14,260 nt of DNA from Pseudomonadota bacterium (GCA_021826035.1 JAKBBE010000063.1:1-14260), one strand, 5' to 3'; shown: positions 7,047-14,260, numbered from the stretch's first letter. Program-made: numbers and translations. The notes: a model not told the origin generated them from the letters alone.

Positions 7047-8648
7047 ATGTACCTGAGGTCGGCTCCCGGAGTGCCCCTCGCGGAGTACTACGTCTGCGCC
7101 AACGTGCTCCTGGTCGCCGCGGCGCTCGCCCTCGCGGCAATTCGCGCACTCAGCGCCACGCTGCCTCGACCCATCGCCTACCGCCATCTGCTCCACATCG
7201 GCCGTGTGCTCGCCGTTGCGGCACTGCTCCTGCCCGCACTCACGGCGTCGCGCCACGAACCGGCTCTCTCGCTGCTGAGCGCCCAGATCTGGTCGGCTCC
7301 CTCGATGCAGACACGCGCCGCGGCGCTCCCCACTGCCGCCCGAATGGAGGTGGCCCTTGCCTCACGGCATGCCTTCCTTCCGCTGGCCACCGCTGAACGG
7401 GCTGCACTGCTGTGCGTCACCGCCGGTCTGCTGATCACGTTGCTGCCGCTGTGCACCGACACATGGACCACCTGGCGCGCGCTGCGCAACGCGCACGCTG
7501 TCCGGCGGATCGGCCGCATTCGGGTGCTCATATCGGAACGCGAGAGCGTACCCTTTGCGCTCTGGACGCCCCGACAGGCGGCCATCGTGCTCCCGGCGGC
7601 TTTAGTGCTGCATGCTACCGATCTTCGCATGGCGCTGCGGCACGAAGCGCAGCATCACCGTCAAGGCGATACCCGGTATCTGTACCCGGCGCTGCTCCTG
7701 CGCGCACTCTTTGGCCTGAACCCGGCGGTGCACTGGCTCGTACGGCAATTCGGCTCGCTGCAGGAATACGCCTGCGACGACGCACTGGCCCGGCGCCCCG
7801 GGCATTGCGCACGCACCTACTGCGCCTGCCTGCTGCGCGTGGCTGAATCCACCCGCTCCCCGGCACGGCCATCACTGCGCTCATGCATGGCCTGCCAGCG
7901 GCCCTCCACGCTCGCCAGGCGCATCGCGGCCGCACTGAGACCCCCAGCCCATCCGCTGAGCGCACCGGCGGCGGTGACTGTGGGAGTGCTGCTCATTGCC
8001 CTGCTTGCCTCACTCACCGCGGTCGTCGGTCGCCCCATCCAGGATCGGCGCATCTCGCGCACTGTTGCATTGCGGCTTGCCGCCACCGCCGCTCGAGACT
8101 CCCCCATTCCCCTCGACATCAATCGAGCGGTCGTCGCGCAGCTGAACTTGCTACTTGGCACGCCGAATGGGCGCGCCTTTCTGCGCTCGGGTCTTGCCCA
8201 CATGCGCCGTCACCGACAGCAAGTTCTCGCGGCCCTAAGGCGGCTGGACCTGCCGCCCGAGCTCATGGCCGTTCCCTTCGTGGAATCCGGCTACCGCAAC
8301 GTCGCGCTCACGGGCGACCCGGGCGCTGGCGTGTGGCAGATGATCGGGCCGACCGCCCGGCATTACGGCCTCGAAGTCACTGGCAGTTACGATGAGCGCT
8401 TGAACGTCCGCGCGGAGACCGCTGCTGCAACGCGCATGCTTGCGCAGCTCTATGCCCGGTTCCACAACTGGCCCCTCGCGGTGATGGCATACAACACTGG
8501 GGTCGCGCGCGTCGAAGCGGGCATCCGCGCCACCCATTCCGACGATGCCTGGGCGCTCTATCGCGCCGGGTTCCGCAACGACCCGGACTACCTGGCCCGC
8601 ACGATCGCGATGATCGTGATCCTCGCGCACCCGCAACTGCTGCATTGA
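7047..8648 (+). CDS. BlaR1-like M56 metallopeptidase fused to an MltD-type lytic transglycosylase domain
   Basis: The 533-residue protein has hydrophobic segments near 16-34, 50-67, 118-136 and 305-327. A cytoplasmic loop between the third and fourth carries the zinc site: HEAQH (199-203), then NPAVHW (225-230) and the third ligand Glu240 in LQEYACDD, the BlaR1/MecR1 signature. After the last membrane segment the protein does not contain the usual penicillin-binding sensor of about 250 residues. Instead residues about 365-533 match the lytic transglycosylase fold as in MltD: catalytic Glu413 in LPPELMAVPFVESGY, GVWQMIGPTARHYGL (428-442) and AYNTG (481-485). BlaR1-type proteins sense the wall outside and inactivate BlaI inside. 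Here the outer module may bind or cleave glycan strands. The gene is coupled to the repressor gene. Both assignments are strong; the signal is inferred. Confidence 0.92.
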   Translation: MYLRSAPGVPLAEYYVCANVLLVAAALALAAIRALSATLPRPIAYRHLLHIGRVLAVAALLLPALTASRHEPALSLLSAQIWSAPSMQTRAAALPTAARMEVALASRHAFLPLATAERAALLCVTAGLLITLLPLCTDTWTTWRALRNAHAVRRIGRIRVLISERESVPFALWTPRQAAIVLPAALVLHATDLRMALRHEAQHHRQGDTRYLYPALLLRALFGLNPAVHWLVRQFGSLQEYACDDALARRPGHCARTYCACLLRVAESTRSPARPSLRSCMACQRPSTLARRIAAALRPPAHPLSAPAAVTVGVLLIALLASLTAVVGRPIQDRRISRTVALRLAATAARDSPIPLDINRAVVAQLNLLLGTPNGRAFLRSGLAHMRRHRQQVLAALRRLDLPPELMAVPFVESGYRNVALTGDPGAGVWQMIGPTARHYGLEVTGSYDERLNVRAETAAATRMLAQLYARFHNWPLAVMAYNTGVARVEAGIRATHSDDAWALYRAGFRNDPDYLARTIAMIVILAHPQLLH

Positions 8649-8709
8649 CGCGCAAACGGCCTGCCAGACTCCCAATCGCTCCAATCGCAGGCAACGGAAC
8701 GACCCATCC

Positions 8710-9915
8710 ATGAATATCACTGCCTCCGCCGCAGCGGAACGCTACGCGCCGAACGGCCCTCGGCGCCTCGACGGCATCGATCTGATCCGCGGCCTGTCGA
8801 TCATTGCGGTCGTGCTTCTGCACATCAGCATCTTCGCGCACCGCGATCACGTCGAGGTCGGCGCGAGCCTGCCCCGATGGCTGCATTATCTGATCTTCTG
8901 GAATGGCGACAATGGCGTTTCGGTCTTCTTCGTCGTATCGGGGTTCCTGATCACTCTGATAGCCATACGTCGTTTCGGGTCGCTCGGACAGATTCGCCCC
9001 GGCCGATTCTATCGCCTCCGCTTCGCGCGAATCGCGCCACCGCTGCTGCTCGTGCTCGTCGTGCTGAGCATCCTGCATCTCGCCGGAGTGAGCTATTTTC
9101 GCATCCGGCCCCAGGTTGCAACGCTGCCTGCGGCCCTGCTGTCCGCGCTCACCTTCAATCTGAACTGGTTCGAGGCCGTACACGGCTGGCTGCCGCCCTG
9201 TTGGACGGTCCTCTGGTCGCTGTCCGTCGAGGAGGTCTTCTACCTCCTCTTTCCGCTGGCCTGCCTGTTGTTGTGGCGACGCCCCGCGGCACGCATGGGA
9301 TTGTTCGCGCTGCTCCTGGGGCTGATCGCGGTCGCGCCGTTCGCGCGTACCGATCCCGCCGCGAACGCGATCTGGCAGGCTCAGTCCTACTTCAGCAACC
9401 TCGACGCCATCGCGCTCGGATGTCTGACCGCTGTCGTGACCGACCGGTGTCTGCGCAATGCGCGGCTGATGCACACGCCATGGCCGCTGCTCGCACAGAT
9501 CGCCGGGGCGCTGCTGATGCTGATGATCGCCGTGTGGCCGTGGCCCAGCACGCTTGCCGGGTGGCATTTCAAGAAGACCCTGGCCGAGGAGGGAACCGAT
9601 GTGACAGTCCTGATCATCGGGACGGCGTTGTTCATCTGGGGCAGCGTGCTGCGAGGGGCGCGGGGCGCCGCCTGGCTCGAGCCGGTCCGCTGGTTCGGCC
9701 GGCACAGCTACGAGGTCTACCTGACCCACGAGTTTGCCGTCATCGCGGTGCTCACGGCTTTTGACCACGGTCCGGTCATCGTCTGGCTCGCAGCCGTGTT
9801 CGCGCTCAGCGCGCTGCTCGGCTGGCTGTTCGCACGATTCTTCTCCGAGCCCCTGAATCGTACCCTGCGCGGCGCCGCTGCTGCGTTTGGCGCGCCCGCT
9901 CTCGCTCGGCACTAG
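8710..9915 (+). CDS. Membrane acyltransferase-3 family protein (OafA/NodX type)
   Basis: The 401-residue polytopic protein carries the acyltransferase-3 motifs in order: GIDLIRGLSIIAVVLLH with conserved His38, GVSVFFVVSGFLIT (69-82), FYRLRFARI (100-108), WSLSVEEVFYLLFP (169-182) and a C-terminal SEPLNRTL. About ten membrane segments are apparent. The family moves acyl groups, often acetyl, across the inner membrane onto O-antigen, exopolysaccharide, peptidoglycan or small molecules. The acceptor cannot be read here, and the SGNH domain found in OatA-type fusions is absent. It lies 61 bases after the M56-MltD gene on the same strand, with only a weak ribosome-binding site. It may share that operon, in which case wall modification is plausible, or it may have its own promoter. 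Confidence 0.9.
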   Translation: MNITASAAAERYAPNGPRRLDGIDLIRGLSIIAVVLLHISIFAHRDHVEVGASLPRWLHYLIFWNGDNGVSVFFVVSGFLITLIAIRRFGSLGQIRPGRFYRLRFARIAPPLLLVLVVLSILHLAGVSYFRIRPQVATLPAALLSALTFNLNWFEAVHGWLPPCWTVLWSLSVEEVFYLLFPLACLLLWRRPAARMGLFALLLGLIAVAPFARTDPAANAIWQAQSYFSNLDAIALGCLTAVVTDRCLRNARLMHTPWPLLAQIAGALLMLMIAVWPWPSTLAGWHFKKTLAEEGTDVTVLIIGTALFIWGSVLRGARGAAWLEPVRWFGRHSYEVYLTHEFAVIAVLTAFDHGPVIVWLAAVFALSALLGWLFARFFSEPLNRTLRGAAAAFGAPALARH

Positions 9916-10396
9916 ACCTGCCGCCCGAGCGCGCTGCCGCTGTCTTCCCGGGATCGTACCGGCGACGCCCACGCACCGGCCGATTCGCATCAGCTCGATA
10001 CTCGGCGCTTGCGACAGACTGTGCTCGCTCGGCGCTGGCACGGTGACTCGCGATCGCACCGGTCTCGATCCTGTCGACCGGCACAGCCCGACACTCCCGG
10101 CTCATTATGACAACTTCGCACACGCCGACACGCCTGGAATCCTCGCGCTCCCGTGCCTTCGCCCGAGAGACTGCTGCGGCGGGTATTTGTACGTACGCGC
10201 CCGCGACCGCTCCTGAGGCATCCTCTCGTTACGATGCGCACCGCGGCGCCGCCCCGGCGGGCGATCCGGGCAAATGTCACCCCGCGGCGCGGCACGGCGC
10301 CCCAAAAAGGGTCTGGATGTTATTCTCTTTAAACTGTCAGATTGAGCGGCGCACCGCGGGCGGCGCGCCAGCCACAATAGCAACACGGCCAACACC
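9916..10396. other. Non-coding gap before the glycan locus
   Basis: I find no supportable gene in these 481 bases. Most is GC-rich. An AT-richer patch at about 10303-10345, including the runs AAAAAGG and TTATTCTCTTTAAAC, is the likely site of a promoter for the glycosyltransferase gene, but no good -35/-10 pair fits. No terminator with a T-run follows the acyltransferase gene. Confidence 0.4.
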
Positions 10397-11557
10397 ATGC
10401 GTCTGACCTTCATCGGTTGTCCGTTCAAGACCTCCTACGGGGTCTACGTCGACGCGCTGCGTGGCGCCCTGCAGGCGCACTGCGGCGAGAGCATCGAATG
10501 GGTCGCCTCGAACTGCGGCTGCGGCGATCCCGTCGAGCGCGATCGGCACTTCCAGACCCGGCCGACCGCCTACTTCGAGATGCGCCATGTCGGGGACTAC
10601 GAGTCGAGCTCGCCCTGGAAGCGCTGGCTGCGCCGCAACGCGCGCAGCCTGTCCTACCGCGTGCGCGCGCGGCGCTACGCGCGCCTCAGCGGCAATCGCG
10701 AAGTACTGCACTTCCAGCAGACGCTAAACGCCTATGGCGCGATGGCCGCACTGCACTGGCTGCGCACGCCAAGCCCGGCGGCCAAGGTGGTCACGCTGCA
10801 CGAGATCGATCCCTACCAGGGGAAGTTCCCGCAAGTCAACCAGGTTTACAACCTTGCCAATGCGTTGATCGTGCACAGCGGCGAGCTGCGCGAGCGGTTG
10901 CTCCAGCTCGGCGTGCAGGCCTCGCGCATCCACCTGCTGCCCTATGGCACGGAGGTTGGAGAGCCTCCCGGGGGCGCGGCACGCGAAGGCCTCGTGTTCT
11001 ACGGCGGACACCACCTGCTCTCCGGCAAGGGCCTCGATGCACTGCTGTCGGCGATGGGCCGACTGCGCGCGCGGCTGGCAGAGCGCGCGCCGCGCGTGCG
11101 GATCCACGGTCACTACGGCACCGACACACCGCCCGAGGCACTTAAGCTCGCCGCCTCGAGCGGCGCGGCCGAGCAGGTGATCTGGCTCAATCAGATCGAG
11201 GAGGCGGCCGTCGCGTCGCTGTACCGCTCGGCCGAGATCGCGGTGCTGCCCTACACGGGCAGCTTCGCGGGGCTCGCCGCGGGTGCCGCGGCCGCCAACG
11301 GTGCCGCGGTGATCGGCACCCGTCGCGCCGGCCTGCCGGAGCACCTCGGCGAGTGCGCGGTGTGGGTCGAGGAAAACCAACCCGCGCAGCTCGCCGAGGC
11401 CATCGAAAGGCTGCTCACCGAGCCCGCGCGACGAGCCGAACTCGCCACCCGCGCCTACTCGCGGGCCCGCGAGCGACTCGGCTGGCCGAGCGTAGCGGAG
11501 CAGACCTTCGCGGTCTACCAGTCTGCGTTACGCGACCGCGCTGCCCGGAGTGAGTGA
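10397..11557 (+). CDS. GT4-like glycosyltransferase with altered EX7E motif
   Basis: The 386-residue protein has the two-domain GT-B pattern. The N-terminal half includes VVTLHEIDPYQGKFP (131-145). The linker and C-terminal half include ALIVHSGELRERLL (156-169), RIHLLPYGTEVG (177-188), GKGLDALLSAM (210-220) and a nucleotide-sugar region ending RRAGLPEHLGE (309-319). Such enzymes add sugars to lipid-linked glycans at the inner membrane. The usual E-x7-E pair is replaced by Gly288 and Gly296 at exactly that spacing, and the usual Arg before the conserved KG is not evident, so activity may be altered. No clear Shine-Dalgarno sequence precedes the ATG. The stop overlaps the next gene's start, and the GNAT partner suggests exopolysaccharide work. 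Donor and acceptor are unknown. Confidence 0.85.
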   Translation: MRLTFIGCPFKTSYGVYVDALRGALQAHCGESIEWVASNCGCGDPVERDRHFQTRPTAYFEMRHVGDYESSSPWKRWLRRNARSLSYRVRARRYARLSGNREVLHFQQTLNAYGAMAALHWLRTPSPAAKVVTLHEIDPYQGKFPQVNQVYNLANALIVHSGELRERLLQLGVQASRIHLLPYGTEVGEPPGGAAREGLVFYGGHHLLSGKGLDALLSAMGRLRARLAERAPRVRIHGHYGTDTPPEALKLAASSGAAEQVIWLNQIEEAAVASLYRSAEIAVLPYTGSFAGLAAGAAAANGAAVIGTRRAGLPEHLGECAVWVEENQPAQLAEAIERLLTEPARRAELATRAYSRARERLGWPSVAEQTFAVYQSALRDRAARSE

Positions 11558-12693
11558 GCGGCACCGCCGCCATGCGGGCGATCCATCACGATGGCTACGA
11601 GGGGTTCCTCAGGAGCGAGCCCGCGTGGCGCACACTCGCCGCGCAGCTCGAAGCCCCGCAGTTCTTCCACGCCTACGACTGGTACGCGGCATATTTCGCG
11701 CACCTGAAGCCCACGGACGGGCCGATCGGCGTCATTGAGTTGCAGGATGGGCCGCGCTGCGTCGCTGTGCTGCCCTACCACCTGCGCCGCATCCGTGCGG
11801 CCGGCTTGCCCGCATGGGTCCTGTCGCTCCCCGACAGTCCCCACCTCATCGTCAGCGACCTGCTACTCGCCCCGGACCTGACGGCGCGCGCCGCCTGGCG
11901 CGCGCTGCGCCGCTGTCTCGCCCGCGCCCGGCTGCCCTGGCATGCGCTGCGCTTAGGTCCCGTGCGCGAGGATTCGAACGCGATGCGCTTCGCCCGCGAT
12001 CTCGGGCCCGCCGCGCTGGTGCGTCCGCGCGGTGGCTCGCGCTATTTCGACGCAACCGAGGACTACCCGGCGCTCAGCGCACGGTTCGCCGGCACGCTGC
12101 GCAAGAACGTGCGCAAGGGCCAGCGCCGCCTCGAGCAGCACGGACCGGTCGAGTTCCTGCACATTGCTCCCGGCGATGCGCGCCTGCCCTGGGCCTTCGA
12201 GCAATTCCTCGCGCTCGAGGCCTCCGGCTGGAAGGGCGAGCGCGGCGCACGCAGCGCCATCGCACTGTCCGATGCCGTGCGCCGCTTCTATCGCGACCTG
12301 ATCAGCTCGCCGCCACAGTCGCTCGCCGCGGAGATCCGCCTGCTCTGCGTGGCGGGCGTGCCCATCGCCGGCCAGTTCGCCACGGTCTGCGGCGCGACGC
12401 GCAGCGTGCACAAGATCGCCTATGACGAGTCCTTCGAGCACGCCTCGCCGGGCACGGTCCTGATGGCCCATACCCTCGAGCACACCTGCCAGGATCCCTC
12501 CCTCACCACCCTCAGCCTCGTCACCGACATGCCGTGGATGCGCGACTGGGCGGCCGCGCGCGCCGCGGTGTACGACGTGTGGGTGCCGCGCAATCGCGCG
12601 CTCGGCGCGCTGGCGCGCGCGGCCCTACAAGTCCGGCAGTGGCTGCGGCCCGTGCCGCCGGCCGCAGACCCGAGGCGTTCCTCAAGCGCGTAG
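11554..12693 (+). CDS. CelD/BioF2-like GNAT-family protein (Acetyltransf_6)
   Basis: The 379-residue protein fits the double-GNAT family often labelled CelD. The first half has FFHAYDWYAAYFAHL (37-51). The second half has TLRKNVRKGQRRLEQHG (181-197), FLALEASGWKGERG (218-231), a CVAGVPIAGQFA strand pair (255-266) and a region typical of acyl-donor binding, KIAYDESFEHASPG (277-290). Proteins of this type occur in exopolysaccharide clusters, where they are thought to acylate sugars, although FemAB-like aminoacyl transfer is also possible. The GTG at 11554 overlaps the previous gene's TGA, with GGAG at 11547-11550 just upstream, indicating coupling. An ATG at 11572 is the alternative start. The stop lies four bases from the convergent gene's stop. 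Confidence 0.85.
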   Translation: MSGTAAMRAIHHDGYEGFLRSEPAWRTLAAQLEAPQFFHAYDWYAAYFAHLKPTDGPIGVIELQDGPRCVAVLPYHLRRIRAAGLPAWVLSLPDSPHLIVSDLLLAPDLTARAAWRALRRCLARARLPWHALRLGPVREDSNAMRFARDLGPAALVRPRGGSRYFDATEDYPALSARFAGTLRKNVRKGQRRLEQHGPVEFLHIAPGDARLPWAFEQFLALEASGWKGERGARSAIALSDAVRRFYRDLISSPPQSLAAEIRLLCVAGVPIAGQFATVCGATRSVHKIAYDESFEHASPGTVLMAHTLEHTCQDPSLTTLSLVTDMPWMRDWAAARAAVYDVWVPRNRALGALARAALQVRQWLRPVPPAADPRRSSSA

Positions 12694-12697
12694 CGCC

Positions 12698-13882
12698 TCA
12701 GGCGCCGGCGGCGCGGCAGAAAACGCGCACCGACTCCGGCACCCCGTCGTAGAGCCGATACAGGTGCGCCAACCACGGCGCGCGGATCACCTGCACGGTG
12801 AGCAGCCCCACCTCCTCGGTCCCGAAGTCCTGCTTGTAGGCCCGATTGCGTCCCGAGCCGGCCAGGAAATCGAGCGCGCGCACGCCCCGCCCCACCGCAG
12901 CTTCGATGCAATAGCCGAAGTGCAGATACGACGGCGACAGGGCGGCCACGCGCGGATCGAAGCCGGACTGCAGGTTGTACTCGGTCCCGTCGAGCTCGAT
13001 GTTGTAGAGGACGGAGATCGGCTCACCGCCCCGCGCGAGCACGCTCAGGCGCAGCGCCCCCTCCTCGGCCATGGCAGCAGCGAAGCCGAGATGGAACGGA
13101 CGCATGTTCGCGGCCGCGTGTGATCCCCAGCGTGCCGCCTGGAATCGCTCGATGCGCTCGAGCAGCCCGCCGATCTCGGCCGGCTCCGCCCAGCGGAACG
13201 TCGGCGCATCGTGCCGGGCGCGCCGGTTCCATACCTTGCGCCGGATCCCGGGCTTGAGCGCATCGAGATAGTCCTCGAATCGCCCCTGCAGCGGCAACAC
13301 GTAGGCCGTGAGCCGATCCTGGCGGCGCAGATAGCACTGCCCCTCGAACTCACTTTGCGCCAGGCGGGCGGCGAGTCCCACGGTGGGTGTGTTGGCGAAC
13401 ACCAGGTCGCTCCAGGTGCGATCCTCGCGCAGGTGAGCGCCAAAGGCGCCGAGCACCGCGGCCTCACAGCTGCGATCAATGATGAAGTCCAGGTACTCGG
13501 AGAAGGTCGTACCTCCCGCGCCGCGAAAGGTCGTACCGAGAAACTCCAGCCGCTCGGCGCGCAGGCCGAGGCGATGGCGGGCCCGATGGCGAATGAGCGG
13601 CGCGAGCCCGACGAGGCGACCGTCCGAGCTGTAAGCGGCGAGCAGGTTGAGCTCGGCATCGAGCGCCACGCGGTGCAGCTGCCACCAGCGCCACTGCCAC
13701 GCCCAGGACATGAACAGCGCATTCGCCGTCGAGCGCGCGAGCAACTCCTGCCACTCGGCGCGCCCGGCGGTGAACTCGAGCTCGCTCCAGGTGCGCACCG
13801 ACACGGCCGCCCGCGCGCACGCCGGCTGCGGCGCAACCGGCTCGCTCATCAAGACGGCGCGGTCCGAGGGACTCATGAGCAC
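12698..13882 (-). CDS. Second CelD/BioF2-like GNAT-family protein, convergent
   Basis: The 394-residue protein has the same architecture as its convergent neighbour but is only distantly similar. An N-terminal half contains ALFMSWAWQWRWWQLH (55-70). The acetyltransferase core includes LKPGIRRKVWNRRAR (209-223), FQAARWGSHA (248-257), VLYNIELDGTEYNLQSGFDP (281-300), SPSYLHFGYCIEAA (306-319) and DFLAGSGRNRAYKQDFG (328-344). The function is probably acyl transfer to a surface glycan precursor. The GTG at 13882 is the longest start; in-frame ATG codons follow at residues 3 and 12, and none has a good ribosome-binding site, so the start is uncertain. The gene follows the partial membrane-protein gene on the same strand after a 215-base gap. 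Confidence 0.85.
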   Translation of the reverse strand: MLMSPSDRAVLMSEPVAPQPACARAAVSVRTWSELEFTAGRAEWQELLARSTANALFMSWAWQWRWWQLHRVALDAELNLLAAYSSDGRLVGLAPLIRHRARHRLGLRAERLEFLGTTFRGAGGTTFSEYLDFIIDRSCEAAVLGAFGAHLREDRTWSDLVFANTPTVGLAARLAQSEFEGQCYLRRQDRLTAYVLPLQGRFEDYLDALKPGIRRKVWNRRARHDAPTFRWAEPAEIGGLLERIERFQAARWGSHAAANMRPFHLGFAAAMAEEGALRLSVLARGGEPISVLYNIELDGTEYNLQSGFDPRVAALSPSYLHFGYCIEAAVGRGVRALDFLAGSGRNRAYKQDFGTEEVGLLTVQVIRAPWLAHLYRLYDGVPESVRVFCRAAGA

Positions 13883-13944
13883 AATGATGCGCCCGAGCGC
13901 AACCGACTGGCAGACGCATTGTCAGCAATGGCATCGAGCGCTTC

Positions 13945-13953
13945 TGTTATAAG
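13945..13953 (+). promoter_or_regulatory. Possible extended -10 element in an AT-rich island
   Basis: TGTTATAAG matches the extended -10 pattern TGN-TATAAT with one mismatch, and lies in an AT-rich patch (about 13941-13963) that stands out sharply from its surroundings. No -35 box is correctly spaced; TTGTCA at 13919 is 23 bases away. Transcription would run rightwards, antisense to the partial gene at the edge. On the minus strand the same patch offers TATAAC twice, which could serve the GNAT gene. Orientation is unresolved. Confidence 0.25.
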
Positions 13954-14013
13954 TTATATTGACTGTGGCACCGAGCGCCGCAGCAATCCCTGGCGCGTCA
14001 GGGCGTTGCGCAT

Positions 14014-14037
14014 TTCGCCTGACAATTGTCAGGCGAA
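14014..14037. repeat. 24-bp perfect palindrome
   Basis: The arm TTCGCCTGACAA (14014-14025) is followed immediately by its exact reverse complement (14026-14037). As DNA it is a complete two-fold site for a dimeric regulator. As RNA it would form a ten-pair stem with an AATT loop. No T-run follows on either strand, so it is not a canonical intrinsic terminator. It lies between the partial membrane-protein gene and the minus-strand GNAT gene, 132-155 bases upstream of the latter's start. Confidence 0.8.
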
Positions 14038-14097
14038 GGACCTGCGATCATGCGTACATGTACTGATCGGCACGGACCCGATCGAGCAGCAGTCATC

Positions 14098-14260
14098 TCA
14101 GCGGCGCGCCTGGCGAATCACCGCGATCCCCGCGTCCGTCTGCCCGCCCTGCCGGCGCGCCCACGCCGCGCGCAACCGCTTGCCGTAGACGATGAGCCGC
14201 AGCAGCAGTGCGAGCAATGCAAGGGCGATGAACGGCAGGTAGCCGACAAGGTGATTGAGA
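14098..14260 (-). CDS. C-terminus of a membrane protein (start outside window)
   Basis: The minus frame is open from the right edge to the TGA at 14098-14100, giving the last 53 residues. They begin with a hydrophobic helix (about residues 4-24 of the visible part, YLPFIALALLALLLRLIVY) followed by a basic cytoplasmic tail (GKRLRAAWARRQGG) ending IRQARR. Codon use is GC-rich at third positions, like neighbouring genes. The pattern fits the last membrane segment of an integral inner-membrane protein. With GNAT and glycosyltransferase genes beside it, a polymerase, flippase or exosortase-type component is conceivable, but the fragment is too short to choose. Confidence 0.55.
   Translation of the reverse strand, partial: LNHLVGYLPFIALALLALLLRLIVYGKRLRAAWARRQGGQTDAGIAVIRQARR

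Noticed and set aside
6651..8648. Calling the pair a beta-lactam resistance regulator (blaI-blaR1)
   Set aside because: The penicillin-binding sensor domain is missing and no beta-lactamase or mecA-like gene is present; only the repressor-protease logic is shared.
10036..10051. Possible sigma54 promoter (TGGCAC followed by TCGC)
   Set aside because: The GG-to-GC distance is one base too long and the -12 element has a mismatch; sigma54 promoters do not tolerate that spacing.
8377..10059. A 560-codon open frame on the minus strand
   Set aside because: It lies antisense to the clear M56-MltD and acyltransferase genes, is Arg/Gln/Glu-rich without any domain motif, and is a normal artefact of high-GC codon use.
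12693..12705. GCGCCT-C-AGGCGC as a bidirectional terminator between the convergent GNAT genes
   Set aside because: As RNA it gives only about a four-pair stem, and no T-run follows on either strand.
14018..14033. Reading the 24-bp palindrome as a lux-type box
   Set aside because: The CTG and CAG half-sites are separated by 8 bases rather than the 10 of the usual LuxR-family box, and no luxR or luxI gene is in the window.
13211..14188. A 325-codon plus-strand open frame spanning the second GNAT gene and the palindrome
   Set aside because: It is antisense to a gene with clear family motifs and carries no recognisable domain; the GC-rich shadow explains it.
1..14260. CRISPR arrays, tRNA or rRNA genes
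   Set aside because: I saw no regular repeat-spacer array longer than the three 12-bp units, and no tRNA cloverleaf or rRNA sequence.

Overview
The window is GC-rich bacterial chromosome. A large TonB-dependent receptor, CelD/BioF2-type GNAT proteins and an M56 peptidase fused to an MltD-like domain all fit a high-GC gammaproteobacterium of the Xanthomonadales/Nevskiales type. That placement is an inference from gene content and base composition; there is no rRNA or other taxonomic marker.

Layout. (1) 3-2342 (+) is the 3' part of a TonB-dependent outer-membrane receptor whose start lies outside the window. (2) 2695-3340 is a small island, visibly lower in GC, holding a HigB/HigA toxin-antitoxin pair. 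It has a strong sigma70-like promoter almost on top of the toxin start and an inverted repeat around it. (3) 3833-5986 (-) encodes a Hanks-type Ser/Thr kinase with one membrane segment and a TPR-like C-terminal part. (4) A 664-base gap divides the kinase from a divergent (+) unit. Next to the kinase it has a three-copy 12-bp repeat. Next to the other unit it has two ACTAA-N4-TTAGT dyads. (5) 6651-9915 (+) is a BlaI-family repressor, a BlaR1-like M56 metallopeptidase whose usual penicillin-binding sensor is replaced by an MltD-type lytic transglycosylase domain, and a membrane acyltransferase-3 protein. (6) 10397-14260 looks like part of an exopolysaccharide or cell-surface glycan locus: a GT4-like glycosyltransferase overlapping a CelD-like GNAT on the + strand, a second CelD-like GNAT convergent on the - strand, and the C-terminus of a membrane protein on the - strand at the edge.

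The most interesting unit is the BlaI / M56-MltD / acyltransferase block. By analogy with BlaR1-BlaI, the membrane metalloprotease should inactivate the repressor after a signal. Here the periplasmic part is a peptidoglycan-cleaving or peptidoglycan-binding fold, so the signal is probably cell-wall state rather than direct beta-lactam acylation. No beta-lactamase is present. The acyltransferase may modify a wall or surface polymer. Membership of the acyltransferase in the same operon, and any link to the divergent kinase, are inferences from position only.

Regulatory structure is unusually visible in the AT-richer gaps: the paired BlaI-type dyads, the kinase-upstream repeats, and a perfect 24-bp palindrome at 14014-14037.
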